Part shown: positions 27,547-36,663 of the stretch, piece after piece
Layout of the letters: each line of letters starts with the position of its first letter
Numbering within the stretch: the stretch's first letter is position 1
Assembly (NCBI GenBank): GCA_029262555.1
Contig: JAJCZE010000003.1
Location: 1 to 64,000, forward strand
Source of the DNA: Candidatus Babelota bacterium
GTDB taxonomy: Bacteria; Babelota; Babeliae; Babelales; Vermiphilaceae
DNA: 64,000 bases
Direction: 5' to 3'
Program-made: the position numbers and the translations under genes
Notes under the pieces: generated by a model
Database searches by the model: none
The model's input: only the letters and a program-made list of their open reading frames with translations
Told to the model about the DNA's origin: nothing

Positions 27547-27924
27547 TTACTCTTTTTTGCCGCGCTTTGTACCATACAACGAACGTGACTGCTTTCTTTT
27601 TTCCACTCCGGCAGTATCAAGAGCACCGCGAACGATGTGATACTTAACACCAGGCAAATCTTTTACTTTTCCACCACGAACCAATACTACAGAGTGTTCT
27701 TGCAGATTATGCCCTTCACCCGGAATATAAGCAGTAACAATAATGCCCGTAGAAAGCTTAACACGCGCAACTTTACGTAACGCAGAGTTTGGTTTTCTAG
27801 GGGTCATAGTAAACACACGAGTACAAACACCACGCGCTTGAGGAGCGCCTTTTAGTGCTGGACTTTTTGATTTAACCTGAATGCGCTTTCTTCCAAAGCG
27901 ACATAGCTGATTAATAGTAGGCAT
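27547..27924 (-). CDS. rpsL: Ribosomal protein uS12
   Basis: The 125-residue protein starts [13 protein letters not shown]; a start three codons upstream lacks support. [20 protein letters not shown] and [20 protein letters not shown] are the decoding-centre loops. Arg43 stands where E. coli has the lysine (K43 counting the initiator Met) whose K-to-R change gives streptomycin resistance. It is the first gene of the about 19-kb ribosomal run. Confidence 0.95.
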   Translation of the reverse strand: MPTINQLCRFGRKRIQVKSKSPALKGAPQARGVCTRVFTMTPRKPNSALRKVARVKLSTGIIVTAYIPGEGHNLQEHSVVLVRGGKVKDLPGVKYHIVRGALDTAGVEKRKQSRSLYGTKRGKKE

Positions 27925-28252
27925 AACGTACAATTCCTATATGTAAAAATGAGAGTCTATTTATCGGCCTGTGCATGTATTAGATGAGACACTGGCCATA
28001 CTTTTTACCCATTTTATCGCTTATTTTCATATTTTAAGCAATGATAGTTACTAGTTATTCTACCTATTTTACGCATTTTTTCAAGAAAAACATTACGCCC
28101 ACTTTTAAGAAAATGATCATATCGCGCATTCTTCCATTTTAATACTATCCGCCAACTATCTTGCCGGGGGTCAAATTGGACTTTTTGAGCCTTGCATGAT
28201 AGCCTTGCAGCCATATATTTCTCTCTTAATCCATACTATAACAAGGAATCGA
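27925..28252. other. Divergent intergenic region between rpsL and rseP
   Basis: This 328-base AT-rich stretch must hold the promoter of the large ribosomal run (minus) and of rseP (plus). Several AT-rich hexamers resemble -10 boxes on the minus strand (for example TAAAAT near 28010-28020), but none has a convincing -35 partner at 16-18 bases, so I do not name one. A 66-codon minus frame at 28014-28214 has no ribosome site and looks accidental. Confidence 0.5.
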
Positions 28253-29404
28253 ATGGACCTATTTACAACAGCCATTTCAATGGCTCAGAATGCACTTTCA
28301 ATCATCATTGCGCTCTTTGGAATTGGCTTTCTTATCGGATTTCATGAATTTGGCCACTTTCTCTTTTGTAAGCTTTTTGGCATTAAAACCCCTACTTTTT
28401 CCATTGGATTTGGACCAATTTTATATCAACGCCGCATGTGGGACACTGATTTTACCCTTTCAGCTATTCCTTTAGGTGGGTTTGTGGAGATAGCCGGCGC
28501 AGCAGAAGTCGGCCAAGGCGAGCAAAAAGAGGCTCATAGCACCGAAAAAGACTCATTTGCCACTAAACCTTACTATCAAAAATTTCTGGTTATGATGGGT
28601 GGTATCTTTTGCAACCTGCTTTTTGCCTATTGCGCCTTTATCCTTCTCAGCTTCATCGGTATTCCTAAAACGCCCCTTATGCCCACTCAAACCAAAACAG
28701 TTATACAAGCAGTCACTCCTGGCCAAGCAGCTGAAAAAGCCGGCCTTTTAAAAGGAGACAAAATACACCGTATTAATGACAAACTGGTAACAGATAATAT
28801 CCATCTACTTGTAGAGACCATTCAGCCCCTTGCTCACAAAGAAGCGAAAATTAGATATGAACGAAATGGTGATACTAAGGAGACACTTATGGTCATTGGG
28901 CAAAGAGAAGGCTCTGAAGACATCGGCTCTATTGGCGTAGCCTTTGAAATGAAAGAAATGCCTCCACTTTCATTCTTTGGCGCAATCAAGCAAGGCATTA
29001 CACTTACCAATGATTGGATAGTTCGCACGTTTACCGGCATTCTTGGCATGTTTCGCAAAGCTGAAGTAAAAAACGTAGGTGGCCCTGTAGTAATCATCTC
29101 TATGCTTACCAAAGGCGCAACCACCTCGTTTAGCATTTTTCTCATCTTGCTTGCGATTATCAGTATCAATTTAGCAGTACTTAACCTCATCCCGCTGCCA
29201 ATCCTCGATGGTGGCCAACTGCTCTTTTATACCATAGAAGCAATCATTGGGCGCCCGCTCAACCCTAAAGTGAAGGAATATATCCATATCGCTTCATGGC
29301 TTTTGATCATGGGACTCATACTGTATCTTTCTATATTTGATATTGCTCGACTGGCCCATCCATACGTAGAAAGCGTAAAACAACTCCTTGGATTTGGGCG
29401 ATAA
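28253..29404 (+). CDS. rseP: Site-2 protease RseP/MmpL family
   Basis: The 383-residue membrane zinc protease carries HEFGH (H31, E32, H35) in the first membrane segment and the second motif NLIPLPILDGGQL in a late segment. One PDZ domain is visible (about residues 140-215, with VTPGQAAEKAGLLKGDKIHRIN), compared with two in E. coli RseP, consistent with its shorter length. It cuts membrane proteins such as anti-sigma factors or leftover signal peptides. The ATG at 28253 follows AAGGAA and gives the family start; an upstream ATG adds 19 residues with no support. A bidirectional terminator follows. Confidence 0.92.
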   Translation: MDLFTTAISMAQNALSIIIALFGIGFLIGFHEFGHFLFCKLFGIKTPTFSIGFGPILYQRRMWDTDFTLSAIPLGGFVEIAGAAEVGQGEQKEAHSTEKDSFATKPYYQKFLVMMGGIFCNLLFAYCAFILLSFIGIPKTPLMPTQTKTVIQAVTPGQAAEKAGLLKGDKIHRINDKLVTDNIHLLVETIQPLAHKEAKIRYERNGDTKETLMVIGQREGSEDIGSIGVAFEMKEMPPLSFFGAIKQGITLTNDWIVRTFTGILGMFRKAEVKNVGGPVVIISMLTKGATTSFSIFLILLAIISINLAVLNLIPLPILDGGQLLFYTIEAIIGRPLNPKVKEYIHIASWLLIMGLILYLSIFDIARLAHPYVESVKQLLGFGR

Positions 29405-29423
29405 AATAATCTTCGTAAAGCAC

Positions 29424-29455
29424 AAAAAAGCGCGGTTTAAACACCGCGCTTTTTT
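29424..29455. terminator. Bidirectional terminator between rseP and rplM
   Basis: A perfect 13-bp stem (29424-29436 with 29443-29455; core AGCGCGGT/ACCGCGCT) has a six-base loop. A-runs on one side and T-runs on the other allow it to work for both convergent genes. Confidence 0.85.
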
Positions 29456-29473
29456 ATTGAACTAAGTAAAGCT

Positions 29474-29908
29474 TTACGCTGCCTTTGCAACCTGTGCTTT
29501 ATGTGGATGTTCAGCACCCACGTATACTTTTAATTTTTTTAGAATTTCTCTATTGAGCTTATTCTTAGGAAGCATGCCTTTAACAGCTAACTCAACAATG
29601 TGAGTTGGGTGCTTTTCTTTCATTTCTTTTGCGGTAGCAACTTTTTTACCACTGCTCCACCCAGAATAGCGCACATACTCTTTATCTTCCCACTTGTTAC
29701 CTGTCAATACAATTTTGTCTGCATTGATTATAACCACGTAATCACCTGAATCAGTATGCGGAGTGTAGTATGGCTTATCTTTTCCTCGAAGAGCGTCAGC
29801 TACTTCTGTTGCCAATCTACCCAGCACTTTTCCTTCAGCGTCAAACAGTCGCCATTGCGGGCATTTTTCTTCATTTTTGAGAACAAATGACTTATTCATG
29901 TTCATCAT
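29474..29908 (-). CDS. rplM: Ribosomal protein uL13
   Basis: The 144-residue protein has WRLFDAEGKVLGRLATEVADALRG, HTDSGDYVVIINADKI and the signature VKGMLPKNKLNREILKKLKVYVGAEHPHKAQ. It is a 50S assembly-initiator. Usually rpsI (S9) follows in an operon; here the gene ends at a terminator, so S9 must be elsewhere. Two further ATG codons near the start (second and fourth residues) make the exact start uncertain by a few residues. Confidence 0.94.
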   Translation of the reverse strand: MMNMNKSFVLKNEEKCPQWRLFDAEGKVLGRLATEVADALRGKDKPYYTPHTDSGDYVVIINADKIVLTGNKWEDKEYVRYSGWSSGKKVATAKEMKEKHPTHIVELAVKGMLPKNKLNREILKKLKVYVGAEHPHKAQVAKAA

Positions 29909-29943
29909 GGTACCTTAAAATCTGTATGTTTATCAGAATGTAT

Positions 29944-29972
29944 TTCGAATCAGGACTAATAAGTGGTATACT
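29944..29972 (+). promoter_or_regulatory. Candidate promoter of the antiporter gene
   Basis: TATACT (29967-29972) lies 17 bases after the weak -35 TTCGAA (29944-29949). The -10 box sits inside a small palindrome GGTATACTAATACC, which may be chance. Confidence 0.4.
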
Positions 29973-30020
29973 AATACCATAAAAAATATTCATAAGATCG
30001 TCAAATAAAGGATTCTTTGC

Positions 30021-31571
30021 ATGTTGAATAGTTGGCTCACTCTTCTGCCCCCTGCCATCGTTGTCTTAAGCGCCATTATTACCCAAAAAATCCACTCGGC
30101 ACTTTTTTTTGGAATTGTCTCTGCAGCAATCATAGCTACCAAAGGGGCATTACTGCCATCCACTCAACTTGCATTTGATTCTTTACTCAAAACTGCAACC
30201 GATAGCGATAATCTCTACCTCTACGCCTTTTTAATCACCATTGGTACATTGGTATCTTTATTTGCAATTACCGGCGCAGCCACTTCTTTTGCTCATGCAG
30301 TAACACGCAAAATCCGCTCAGCACGCCACGCACAGTATTCCTCTCTCCTTGTATCATGCCTTCTTTTTATAGACGATTATTTAAGTATTTTAACTACCGG
30401 CTACGTAATGAGCCCACTCACTGATCGCTTTCAAATTTCACGGCAAAAACTCGCCTTTCTTGTCCATTCAATGGCAGGGCCTATCGTTATTTTAGCACCC
30501 GTATCAAGCTGGGTAGCCACTATTATTAACTACTTAGATCAAGTAGGAGTTACTACTGGCGATGAGCAAGGCATTCGAATTGCAGCCGATCCATTCTTTA
30601 TTTACCTCAAAACCATACCATTTATTTTTTACTCTTTTTTTATCATCCTTTCCGTATGGTTTATCATTACAGCAGATATTTCATATGGACCAATGCAAGA
30701 GTGCGATGAAAAAGCCGCTCAAATTCCAGTTGCCCCCCTCCCAAAAGAAACTCCGATGCATACAAGCAATCTCCTTTTTCCACTCGCAGTACTTGTAATT
30801 GGAATCATTATTGGATTGCCATTTGCTGGTGGATTTTGGATGCTTGGCGGATCTCACGGATTAATCGAATCGCTCAAATATAACGAACATCCATTTCTTG
30901 TAATGCTTATCGCAGCTCTTTTGGCTGTTGTTGTTGGGTTTGCTCGCAGTTATCAACGAGGGCTTATCACCATCAAACAATTACCAAAAATAACCTGCGA
31001 TGGTTTTAATCTCATGGTAGGTGCAATCACCATGGTGTATCTGGCTTCCACCTTTTCAGGAATACTTGCAAACCATGTAGGAACTGGCCAATACTTAGCA
31101 TCACTTTTCATCGGATCTGTGCCATTATGGCTTTTGCCAACAATGTTTTTCTTGGTATCTCTGATATGCACAATTGCCACAGGATCTGCATGGGGTAATT
31201 TCGCACTCATGATCCCCATTGCAGTGCCAATGATTACAACACTCTCTGGGCTTCCACTGCCGATTGATCCACGAATGCTACCACTCTTACTGCCAACGCT
31301 CGGTGCAATTTTTTCTGGCTCAGTGTGCGGAGATCACATTTCACCATTGTCTGAGACCACTATCATGGCAGCAGCAAGCACTGGCACGCGCCCACTACTA
31401 CACTCATATACACAGTTTCCCTACGCTATGCCTGCAATCATCGGCTGCATCATTGCATACATGCTTTCCGGTATATTAACCATGCTTTCGCCAACAGTGT
31501 CTTTAATCGCTTCTCTTTCTATTGGAAGCCTTTGCTGCATCATGCTTTTAATGTGGTGGAATAGAAAATAA
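30021..31571 (+). CDS. NhaC-family Na+/H+ antiporter
   Basis: The 516-residue protein has about twelve membrane segments. Family landmarks are SLLVSCLLFIDDYLSILTTGYVMSPLTDRF (about residues 110-140, with the paired acidic residues typical of the NhaC group), MAGPIVILAPVSSW and the late GSAWGNFALMIPIAVP and SGSVCGDHISPLSETTIM. It exchanges sodium (or a solute) for protons across the inner membrane. The stop codon abuts that of convergent pepP with no gap. Substrate within the family (Na+, malate/lactate exchange) is not certain. Confidence 0.85.
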   Translation: MLNSWLTLLPPAIVVLSAIITQKIHSALFFGIVSAAIIATKGALLPSTQLAFDSLLKTATDSDNLYLYAFLITIGTLVSLFAITGAATSFAHAVTRKIRSARHAQYSSLLVSCLLFIDDYLSILTTGYVMSPLTDRFQISRQKLAFLVHSMAGPIVILAPVSSWVATIINYLDQVGVTTGDEQGIRIAADPFFIYLKTIPFIFYSFFIILSVWFIITADISYGPMQECDEKAAQIPVAPLPKETPMHTSNLLFPLAVLVIGIIIGLPFAGGFWMLGGSHGLIESLKYNEHPFLVMLIAALLAVVVGFARSYQRGLITIKQLPKITCDGFNLMVGAITMVYLASTFSGILANHVGTGQYLASLFIGSVPLWLLPTMFFLVSLICTIATGSAWGNFALMIPIAVPMITTLSGLPLPIDPRMLPLLLPTLGAIFSGSVCGDHISPLSETTIMAAASTGTRPLLHSYTQFPYAMPAIIGCIIAYMLSGILTMLSPTVSLIASLSIGSLCCIMLLMWWNRK

Positions 31572-32921
31572 TTAATGCTCAGTTTTTCCAATATCAGAAA
31601 AATCGACAGTGTCATCAATGTCACCAGTATCATCAAATTGCTGCTGTACAAGCGCTTCGATTTCTTCGACTGATTTGGGCAAGTTTTCGCTCAAACTAAT
31701 GCAGCCTTTTTTGGCCATCCAATAATCATCCTCAATGCGAATACCAATACCTTCTTCAGGAATATACAGACCCGGCTCAATGGTAAATACATCATTTTCT
31801 TTGAGCGGAATTGAAACATCACCAACATCATGCACATCAAGGCCCAAAAAGTGGCCAAGGCCATGGATGAAATATTTTTCATATCCATATTTTTTAAAGT
31901 ATTGTAATGCTAAATGGTGAAGTGATTCTTCAGGATGTTCATTACTGCGCAAATACATGCCCGGCTTTGCAAGATCTGCAATATAAGATTGCACATCTAA
32001 TACCAAGTTATACAGTTCTTTTTGCCGCGCAGTGAATTTACCAGAAACGGGATAGGTACGCGTTAAATCAGAGCAATATCCTTCAAATACTGATCCAATA
32101 TCAACAACTACCAAATCACCATCTTTTAACTCTGCGTTGTTAGCCGTGTAATGCAACACTGTCGCATTCTTACCTGTCGCTACAATACTTGGAAACGATG
32201 CCCTACTTTCTGCCCCAACCATCATGTATTCAAGGCTTGCCTGCACTTCGCACTCAAGCATACCTTTTTTGATTGACTGAGCTGCCGCTTCATGCGCAAG
32301 TTCAGTGATTTCAATTGCTTTTGAAATTTTTGCAATTTCATCCATATCTTTTTGACGACGCATTTCCGCAACAATTGAGGAAATATCTACAATGCGTTCT
32401 TTTAATCCCGGTACAAAATCGCACAAATGATTCATTACTAACCGTTGTTCAACGTATTCATGTTCATTTGCAGGATACAGCGTAAAAAGCTGCGCATCAT
32501 CTGCAACTATTTTTTTAAGCCATGCAATAATGTGGCCATAACTTTCTGCTTTAAAAAATGGAAACAGTTGGTAACCAGCGCATCGATCGCCCAACACTGT
32601 TACTTCATCAACGCCCAACTGCTTTGCATTTTCTTGCGTTAAAGAGATCGAAGAATAAATCCATTTTTCACGCACATCACCACAGTTAGGAATATACAGC
32701 GACGTTTTATCTTCAAAATCAAGTGTCAACGCTGTTGCAGCTTCAGTGATGCCAGTATAGTAAAAAAACGAACTTTCCTGCCAAAAAGCAGTTCTATCGT
32801 TTTCAAATCCAGCTACAAGCAATACCAAACTTCCATCAGCAACATCCTGATCATTTTGGATCGTTTTTACTAATTCTTGTCTTCGTGCTTTTTGAATAGA
32901 AAAGTCTTTTTTCAATTTCAT
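31572..32921 (-). CDS. pepP: Xaa-Pro aminopeptidase (PepP-like, M24)
   Basis: The 449-residue protein has an N-terminal creatinase-like domain followed by the pita-bread domain. Metal ligands appear as DLVVVDIGSVFEGYCSDLTRTY (two Asp), HGLGHFLGLDVHDVG (His), FTIEPGLYIPEEG (Glu) and IGIRIEDDYW (Glu). It frees N-terminal residues next to proline. The ATG at 32921 follows AGGATAAAG; an upstream start would overlap recR. The C-terminal tail is Asp-rich (DTGDIDDTVDFSD). It follows recR by 7 bases. Confidence 0.9.
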   Translation of the reverse strand: MKLKKDFSIQKARRQELVKTIQNDQDVADGSLVLLVAGFENDRTAFWQESSFFYYTGITEAATALTLDFEDKTSLYIPNCGDVREKWIYSSISLTQENAKQLGVDEVTVLGDRCAGYQLFPFFKAESYGHIIAWLKKIVADDAQLFTLYPANEHEYVEQRLVMNHLCDFVPGLKERIVDISSIVAEMRRQKDMDEIAKISKAIEITELAHEAAAQSIKKGMLECEVQASLEYMMVGAESRASFPSIVATGKNATVLHYTANNAELKDGDLVVVDIGSVFEGYCSDLTRTYPVSGKFTARQKELYNLVLDVQSYIADLAKPGMYLRSNEHPEESLHHLALQYFKKYGYEKYFIHGLGHFLGLDVHDVGDVSIPLKENDVFTIEPGLYIPEEGIGIRIEDDYWMAKKGCISLSENLPKSVEEIEALVQQQFDDTGDIDDTVDFSDIGKTEH

Positions 32922-32928
32922 CTTTATC

Positions 32929-33531
32929 CTAAAATGGTCTTCGTTCCGAAAGAGCTTTAAATACTGTAAGCCGATCCATTGTCCCCAGCGTAGATCCAAC
33001 AGGCAATCCACGCGCAAGACAGCTCACTGTTACCGGAAGATTTTTTAACTTACTTGCAATATACGCTGACGTAGCCTCCCCTTCTGGAGTTTGACTCAGC
33101 GCAAGAATAATTTCTGTTACGTTCTTTTTTTCAACCCGTTCAATGAGTGCATCAATCGTTAAATCTCCTGGCCCCACTCCCTCGAGTGGATAAATAATAC
33201 CGCCCAATACGTGATACACTCCATCGTATCCGCGCGTCTGCTCAATAGCCAAAAGCTCCTGCCAGGATTCTACAACGCAGACCAATTCCTGCTTTCTTCT
33301 TTCTGATCCGCAAAACATACAATCGCGCTCTTTTTCACGCCAGGTAAAACAGGTCTCGCACGCGATCACATTCTCTTTTGCACGTAATAACATTGCACAA
33401 AATTGATTCATTTTTTCTGGATCCATTGAAAGAAAATGTTCTGCCACGCGATACAGATTCTTTGAAGCAAGGAAAGGCACCTGCTGCAAACCCTTAAGCA
33501 ATTGCGCAACTGTTGGCAATTCATGCATCAT
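32929..33531 (-). CDS. recR: Recombination mediator RecR
   Basis: The 200-residue protein has a helix-hairpin-helix start (LPTVAQLLKGLQQVPFLASKNLYRVAEHFL), a zinc finger with four cysteines (ACETCFTWREKERDCMFCG), a Toprim domain (VCVVESWQELLAIEQT) and the C-terminal TVSCLARGLPVGSTLGTMDRLTV-like Walker B region. With RecO/RecF it loads RecA on gapped DNA. It lies in a minus-strand unit yidC-recR-pepP. Confidence 0.93.
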   Translation of the reverse strand: MMHELPTVAQLLKGLQQVPFLASKNLYRVAEHFLSMDPEKMNQFCAMLLRAKENVIACETCFTWREKERDCMFCGSERRKQELVCVVESWQELLAIEQTRGYDGVYHVLGGIIYPLEGVGPGDLTIDALIERVEKKNVTEIILALSQTPEGEATSAYIASKLKNLPVTVSCLARGLPVGSTLGTMDRLTVFKALSERRPF

Positions 33532-33549
33532 AACAACTCTCCAATTATA

Positions 33550-35055
33550 TTATGAAACGTTTAATACTGAACCAATAGCGATATATAAGACCAATCCGGC
33601 TGGAAGAGTTGTACTCACCGCACCAAATACAAGCGCCATCGCCAAAAGCGGTACTCGTTGACTATTATCTTTCATGGTTAATGCGCGATATAACAGCCCA
33701 AGGACCACTGCCGCTGGAAGAATGTAATAGGGATCAGTACCAGAAAGGTCTTTAATCCATAAAAATGGCGCTTGATACAGCTCAATCGCATTTGAAAGCA
33801 CTTTGCTCAAACCAAAAAAGAGTGGCATCTGAATAAACATCGGTAAGCAACCCGAAAGCCCCATCCCATGCTTGCGCATGTGCTCTGTTTGCGCTGCTGC
33901 TTTTGCTTGTGGATCATCCTTATATTTCTGCTGAATATATTGTAGCTGACGCCTCGCTTCTGCTTGCTCGCCCATGCTCCGCTTTGCTCGCAATGAAAAC
34001 GGCAAAAGAAGCAATCGCATAAACGCAGTTAGCAGAATAATCGCATATCCATAGTTATGAACATATTCATACAACCAATTTAAAAGCATTAAAAGAAACC
34101 GAGAGATTGGTGCCCAGATGCCTGAATACTCGAGGGTATTTTCTAAACGCTCATCAACCGCATTCATCGGAGCTGATTCTTTAGGACCAAGATAAAATGA
34201 AAGTGTCCATTCCTGCGCTTTAGAAACGACAGGCCCTTCTAAAATTGCCTGCAACTGACTTTCACCAACTAAATTATAATACGCACGTTTTACAAAACGA
34301 TCCGAATCATTCACAAGCGCATGCACAAAGTATTTATTTTCAACACCAAACAGTAACGGCTCAACCCAATAGCTATCAGGCTTAATTTTATCTCTATACT
34401 CTTTTTTGAATTTCTCAGATCCAACAAGAATATCACCTGCAGTCATCTGACTTTCTTTTAACGCAGGCATAAATGGCGCTGGATAAAAAATACGTGGCTG
34501 CACTCCACTATTACCGCGCGGATCTACTTGAAAGCGCACATCGACTTGCGGCATATTTTTATGAATAATAAACGTTTTTGTAATACGGGCAGCATCAGAT
34601 ACGCCTTCAAACGTCACCTCTATAGCTGTATCGGTAACATTTTGCTTTGCAACACGATAAAAATAGGGTGTATCATCATCAAGCGCTACCAAAAACGGAC
34701 TACTGTGCCACTCTTCGCTTTCAAATGGAAAAATAGTCCCAATGCTTCGCACGCTGTCACCCGATGGACGATTAAACATCAAGCGATTAAGCGCACCACC
34801 GTTAGTAGAAAACTCTAAAGATCCCCACTCTGTTTCAACGGGAATAACAGTAGCAGCTCGAGATCGCTTTTCATCAGAAAAAAACACCTCTTTTTGCAAT
34901 GGCTGGCACTCTACCTTAGATTGTGGTGCAGAAAATTCATATTGTTGCGCACCGCTTTTTGAAGAAAGAAAAAAATGATTAACGCCCCACACTGTCGCAA
35001 AAGCCAACACAAGAGGAACTACAATATCGGATATGCTCATATTTTTGAAATTCAT
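33550..35055 (-). CDS. yidC: Membrane insertase YidC
   Basis: The 501-residue protein has an N-terminal anchor (about residues 9-29), a large periplasmic domain (about 50-300, Gram-negative type) and the five-helix insertase core with YGYAIILLTAFMRLLLLPFSLRAKRSM (holding the hydrophilic-groove arginine) and MFIQMPLFFGLSKVLSNAIELYQAPFLWIKDLS. The protein ends right after the last helix (LPAGLVLYIAIGSVLNVS), so it lacks the basic cytosolic tail seen in most homologues. It folds and inserts inner-membrane proteins alone or with SecY. The usual rnpA/rpmH neighbours are absent. Confidence 0.92.
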   Translation of the reverse strand: MNFKNMSISDIVVPLVLAFATVWGVNHFFLSSKSGAQQYEFSAPQSKVECQPLQKEVFFSDEKRSRAATVIPVETEWGSLEFSTNGGALNRLMFNRPSGDSVRSIGTIFPFESEEWHSSPFLVALDDDTPYFYRVAKQNVTDTAIEVTFEGVSDAARITKTFIIHKNMPQVDVRFQVDPRGNSGVQPRIFYPAPFMPALKESQMTAGDILVGSEKFKKEYRDKIKPDSYWVEPLLFGVENKYFVHALVNDSDRFVKRAYYNLVGESQLQAILEGPVVSKAQEWTLSFYLGPKESAPMNAVDERLENTLEYSGIWAPISRFLLMLLNWLYEYVHNYGYAIILLTAFMRLLLLPFSLRAKRSMGEQAEARRQLQYIQQKYKDDPQAKAAAQTEHMRKHGMGLSGCLPMFIQMPLFFGLSKVLSNAIELYQAPFLWIKDLSGTDPYYILPAAVVLGLLYRALTMKDNSQRVPLLAMALVFGAVSTTLPAGLVLYIAIGSVLNVS

Positions 35056-35221
35056 ATAATGCGCCTTTCAGAAAAGATTCTATGTAGTGGAAGTATAACA
35101 CCCTAGATAGTAGGTAGATTAGCATAGAATACGGACATCGGCTAGACATGGACAGGCACGTACGTTATAAATCAAAGGGTGCACCCAATCATTATAATTG
35201 TTCACAAAAAAGGAGACCTCC

Positions 35222-35596
35222 ATGAAAATGGAAAAAAAGAAATTTCGCATTGGTGAGTTGGCAGATAAAGTGGGCGTAGAGCGCTTTGTGATTCGATTTT
35301 GGGAAAAAGAATTTGCCCTTACTAGCTCACGATCGAATGGGGGACAACGCTTTTATACTGAATACGATTTCTCAGTATTTATGAATATTAAAAAATTGCT
35401 CTATGAAGAAGGTTTCACTATTTCTGGAGCAAAGAAAAAATTGAACGATTCACAATTTGTAGCTGCACAACAAACTGCACCAACGCCAAAAACAGACGAA
35501 CGATGGGCACAAAAAACTGATTGGGATCAAGAAGAACTTCTCAATAATATCGTTTCACTTAAAGAACAACTTTCTAAGCTCCGAAAGCTCCTTTAA
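35222..35596 (+). CDS. MerR-family transcriptional regulator
   Basis: The 124-residue protein has a MerR winged helix at the N-terminus (FRIGELADKVGVERFVIRFWEKEF, then SNGGQRFYTEYDFSVFMNIKKLLYEEGFTISGAKKKL) and a C-terminal coiled coil (LLNNIVSLKEQLSKLRKLL) for dimerisation. No sensor domain or metal-binding cysteines are seen, matching short MerR-like proteins of the HspR/CueR-less type often found in deltaproteobacteria-like genomes. The ATG at 35222 follows GGAGACC. Its stop shares TTAA with the convergent hydrolase gene. Target genes are unknown. Confidence 0.85.
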   Translation: MKMEKKKFRIGELADKVGVERFVIRFWEKEFALTSSRSNGGQRFYTEYDFSVFMNIKKLLYEEGFTISGAKKKLNDSQFVAAQQTAPTPKTDERWAQKTDWDQEELLNNIVSLKEQLSKLRKLL

Positions 35597-36564
35597 GCAG
35601 ATACCACTGTCTTGATAAATTGTTGTAATTTTTCTCGGTAAGCATTCGCATGCTTTATATGATGGCACGCATGAGTAGATTGCTCAGTAATCCACCACGT
35701 ATGAACATTGCGTGTCTTTTTTGCAAGTTGCTTTACCGGGCTAATTGGAGCAAATGAATCATCTTCAGAATGAATATATAAAACAGGCGTTTCCAATACT
35801 TTTATTTTTGGCAAAAGAGCTGCCTGACGAGCGCGCTTTGAAACCAGTGCCCACACAAGTGGCGGCGTTGTTAATTGAAGCAAAAGTGATACTGGTGATA
35901 CTATCGCCAATCGCACGCTATTTTGAACTATCTGCGGAGCCGTTTTTACTGATTTCATCATGCGCTTTTCCCACTCACCCGCAACTGCTGTTGGTACAAT
36001 ACTTGTCAGCGAATCCCAGCCGCTATCAAATACCAACCCTCGAATATCATACAGCTCAAGAAGCTGCTGTTTTTGCATATTCAAAAGCGCATGCGTTGCA
36101 TGAAACGCTCCCGCACACATACCAAACAATACAATCGGTTTTTTCGATTGCTCATGAGCCCACTGTACCGCGCCAATAATGTCGTTATACTCGCGCTCAC
36201 CATACTGCAATACATTACGCCATAAAGAACCTTCACTTGCACCATGGCCTCGCGCATCAAACAGCAAAATATTACAATTCTTTGCAAGCAGTTCGTAAAG
36301 CGTTGCCATGCCTTCTTTTGCACCCGGCCAAAATCCGCTACTACAAATTACCGTGCATCGCGCTTGCGGACGGGAAAGCCATACAAAATTAAGCCGAAGT
36401 CCATCGCTTGCAGGAAAAAACCCCTCAGTAAAGCCATCCACCTCAATCAATTGCTGCTTTACAAGGTCTGACTGGGCCAAAAACTTCGTATCAAAGTAGG
36501 AGCTCTTTTCAGCGACCAAAAAGGGCATACAAAAAATAAAAATAAAACTAAAAGCACGTTTCAT
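35593..36564 (-). CDS. Exported alpha/beta hydrolase with cysteine nucleophile
   Basis: The 323-residue protein starts with a signal peptide (MKRAFSFIFIFCMPFLVAEK, cut near residue 18). The alpha/beta hydrolase fold is seen in NILLFDARGHGASEGS (oxyanion/strand 4 region) and the nucleophile elbow FGMCAGAF, where C150 replaces the usual Ser of GxSxG. The acid is probably D268 or D269 (HSEDDSFAP) and the base H298 (STHACHH). Cysteine nucleophiles occur in dienelactone-hydrolase-like members. The substrate is unknown. It likely acts in the periplasm or outside the cell. It is transcribed away from murC. Confidence 0.8.
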   Translation of the reverse strand: MKRAFSFIFIFCMPFLVAEKSSYFDTKFLAQSDLVKQQLIEVDGFTEGFFPASDGLRLNFVWLSRPQARCTVICSSGFWPGAKEGMATLYELLAKNCNILLFDARGHGASEGSLWRNVLQYGEREYNDIIGAVQWAHEQSKKPIVLFGMCAGAFHATHALLNMQKQQLLELYDIRGLVFDSGWDSLTSIVPTAVAGEWEKRMMKSVKTAPQIVQNSVRLAIVSPVSLLLQLTTPPLVWALVSKRARQAALLPKIKVLETPVLYIHSEDDSFAPISPVKQLAKKTRNVHTWWITEQSTHACHHIKHANAYREKLQQFIKTVVSA

Positions 36565-36663
36565 AATAATCCTCCATAAAAATCAAGAAAAAGAGTCTCT
36601 AAAAGACATAGCCTTTTCCCCTACTGACAGTATACTCTATACGATTAAAGAGGTAAAAAGGCT

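Noticed and set aside
28014-28214. 66-codon minus-strand frame between rpsL and rseP
   Set aside because: No ribosome site, no recognisable motif, and it occupies the region expected to hold promoters.
29965-29978. Small palindrome GGTATACTAATACC as an operator
   Set aside because: Five-base arms around a -10 box are easily produced by chance.
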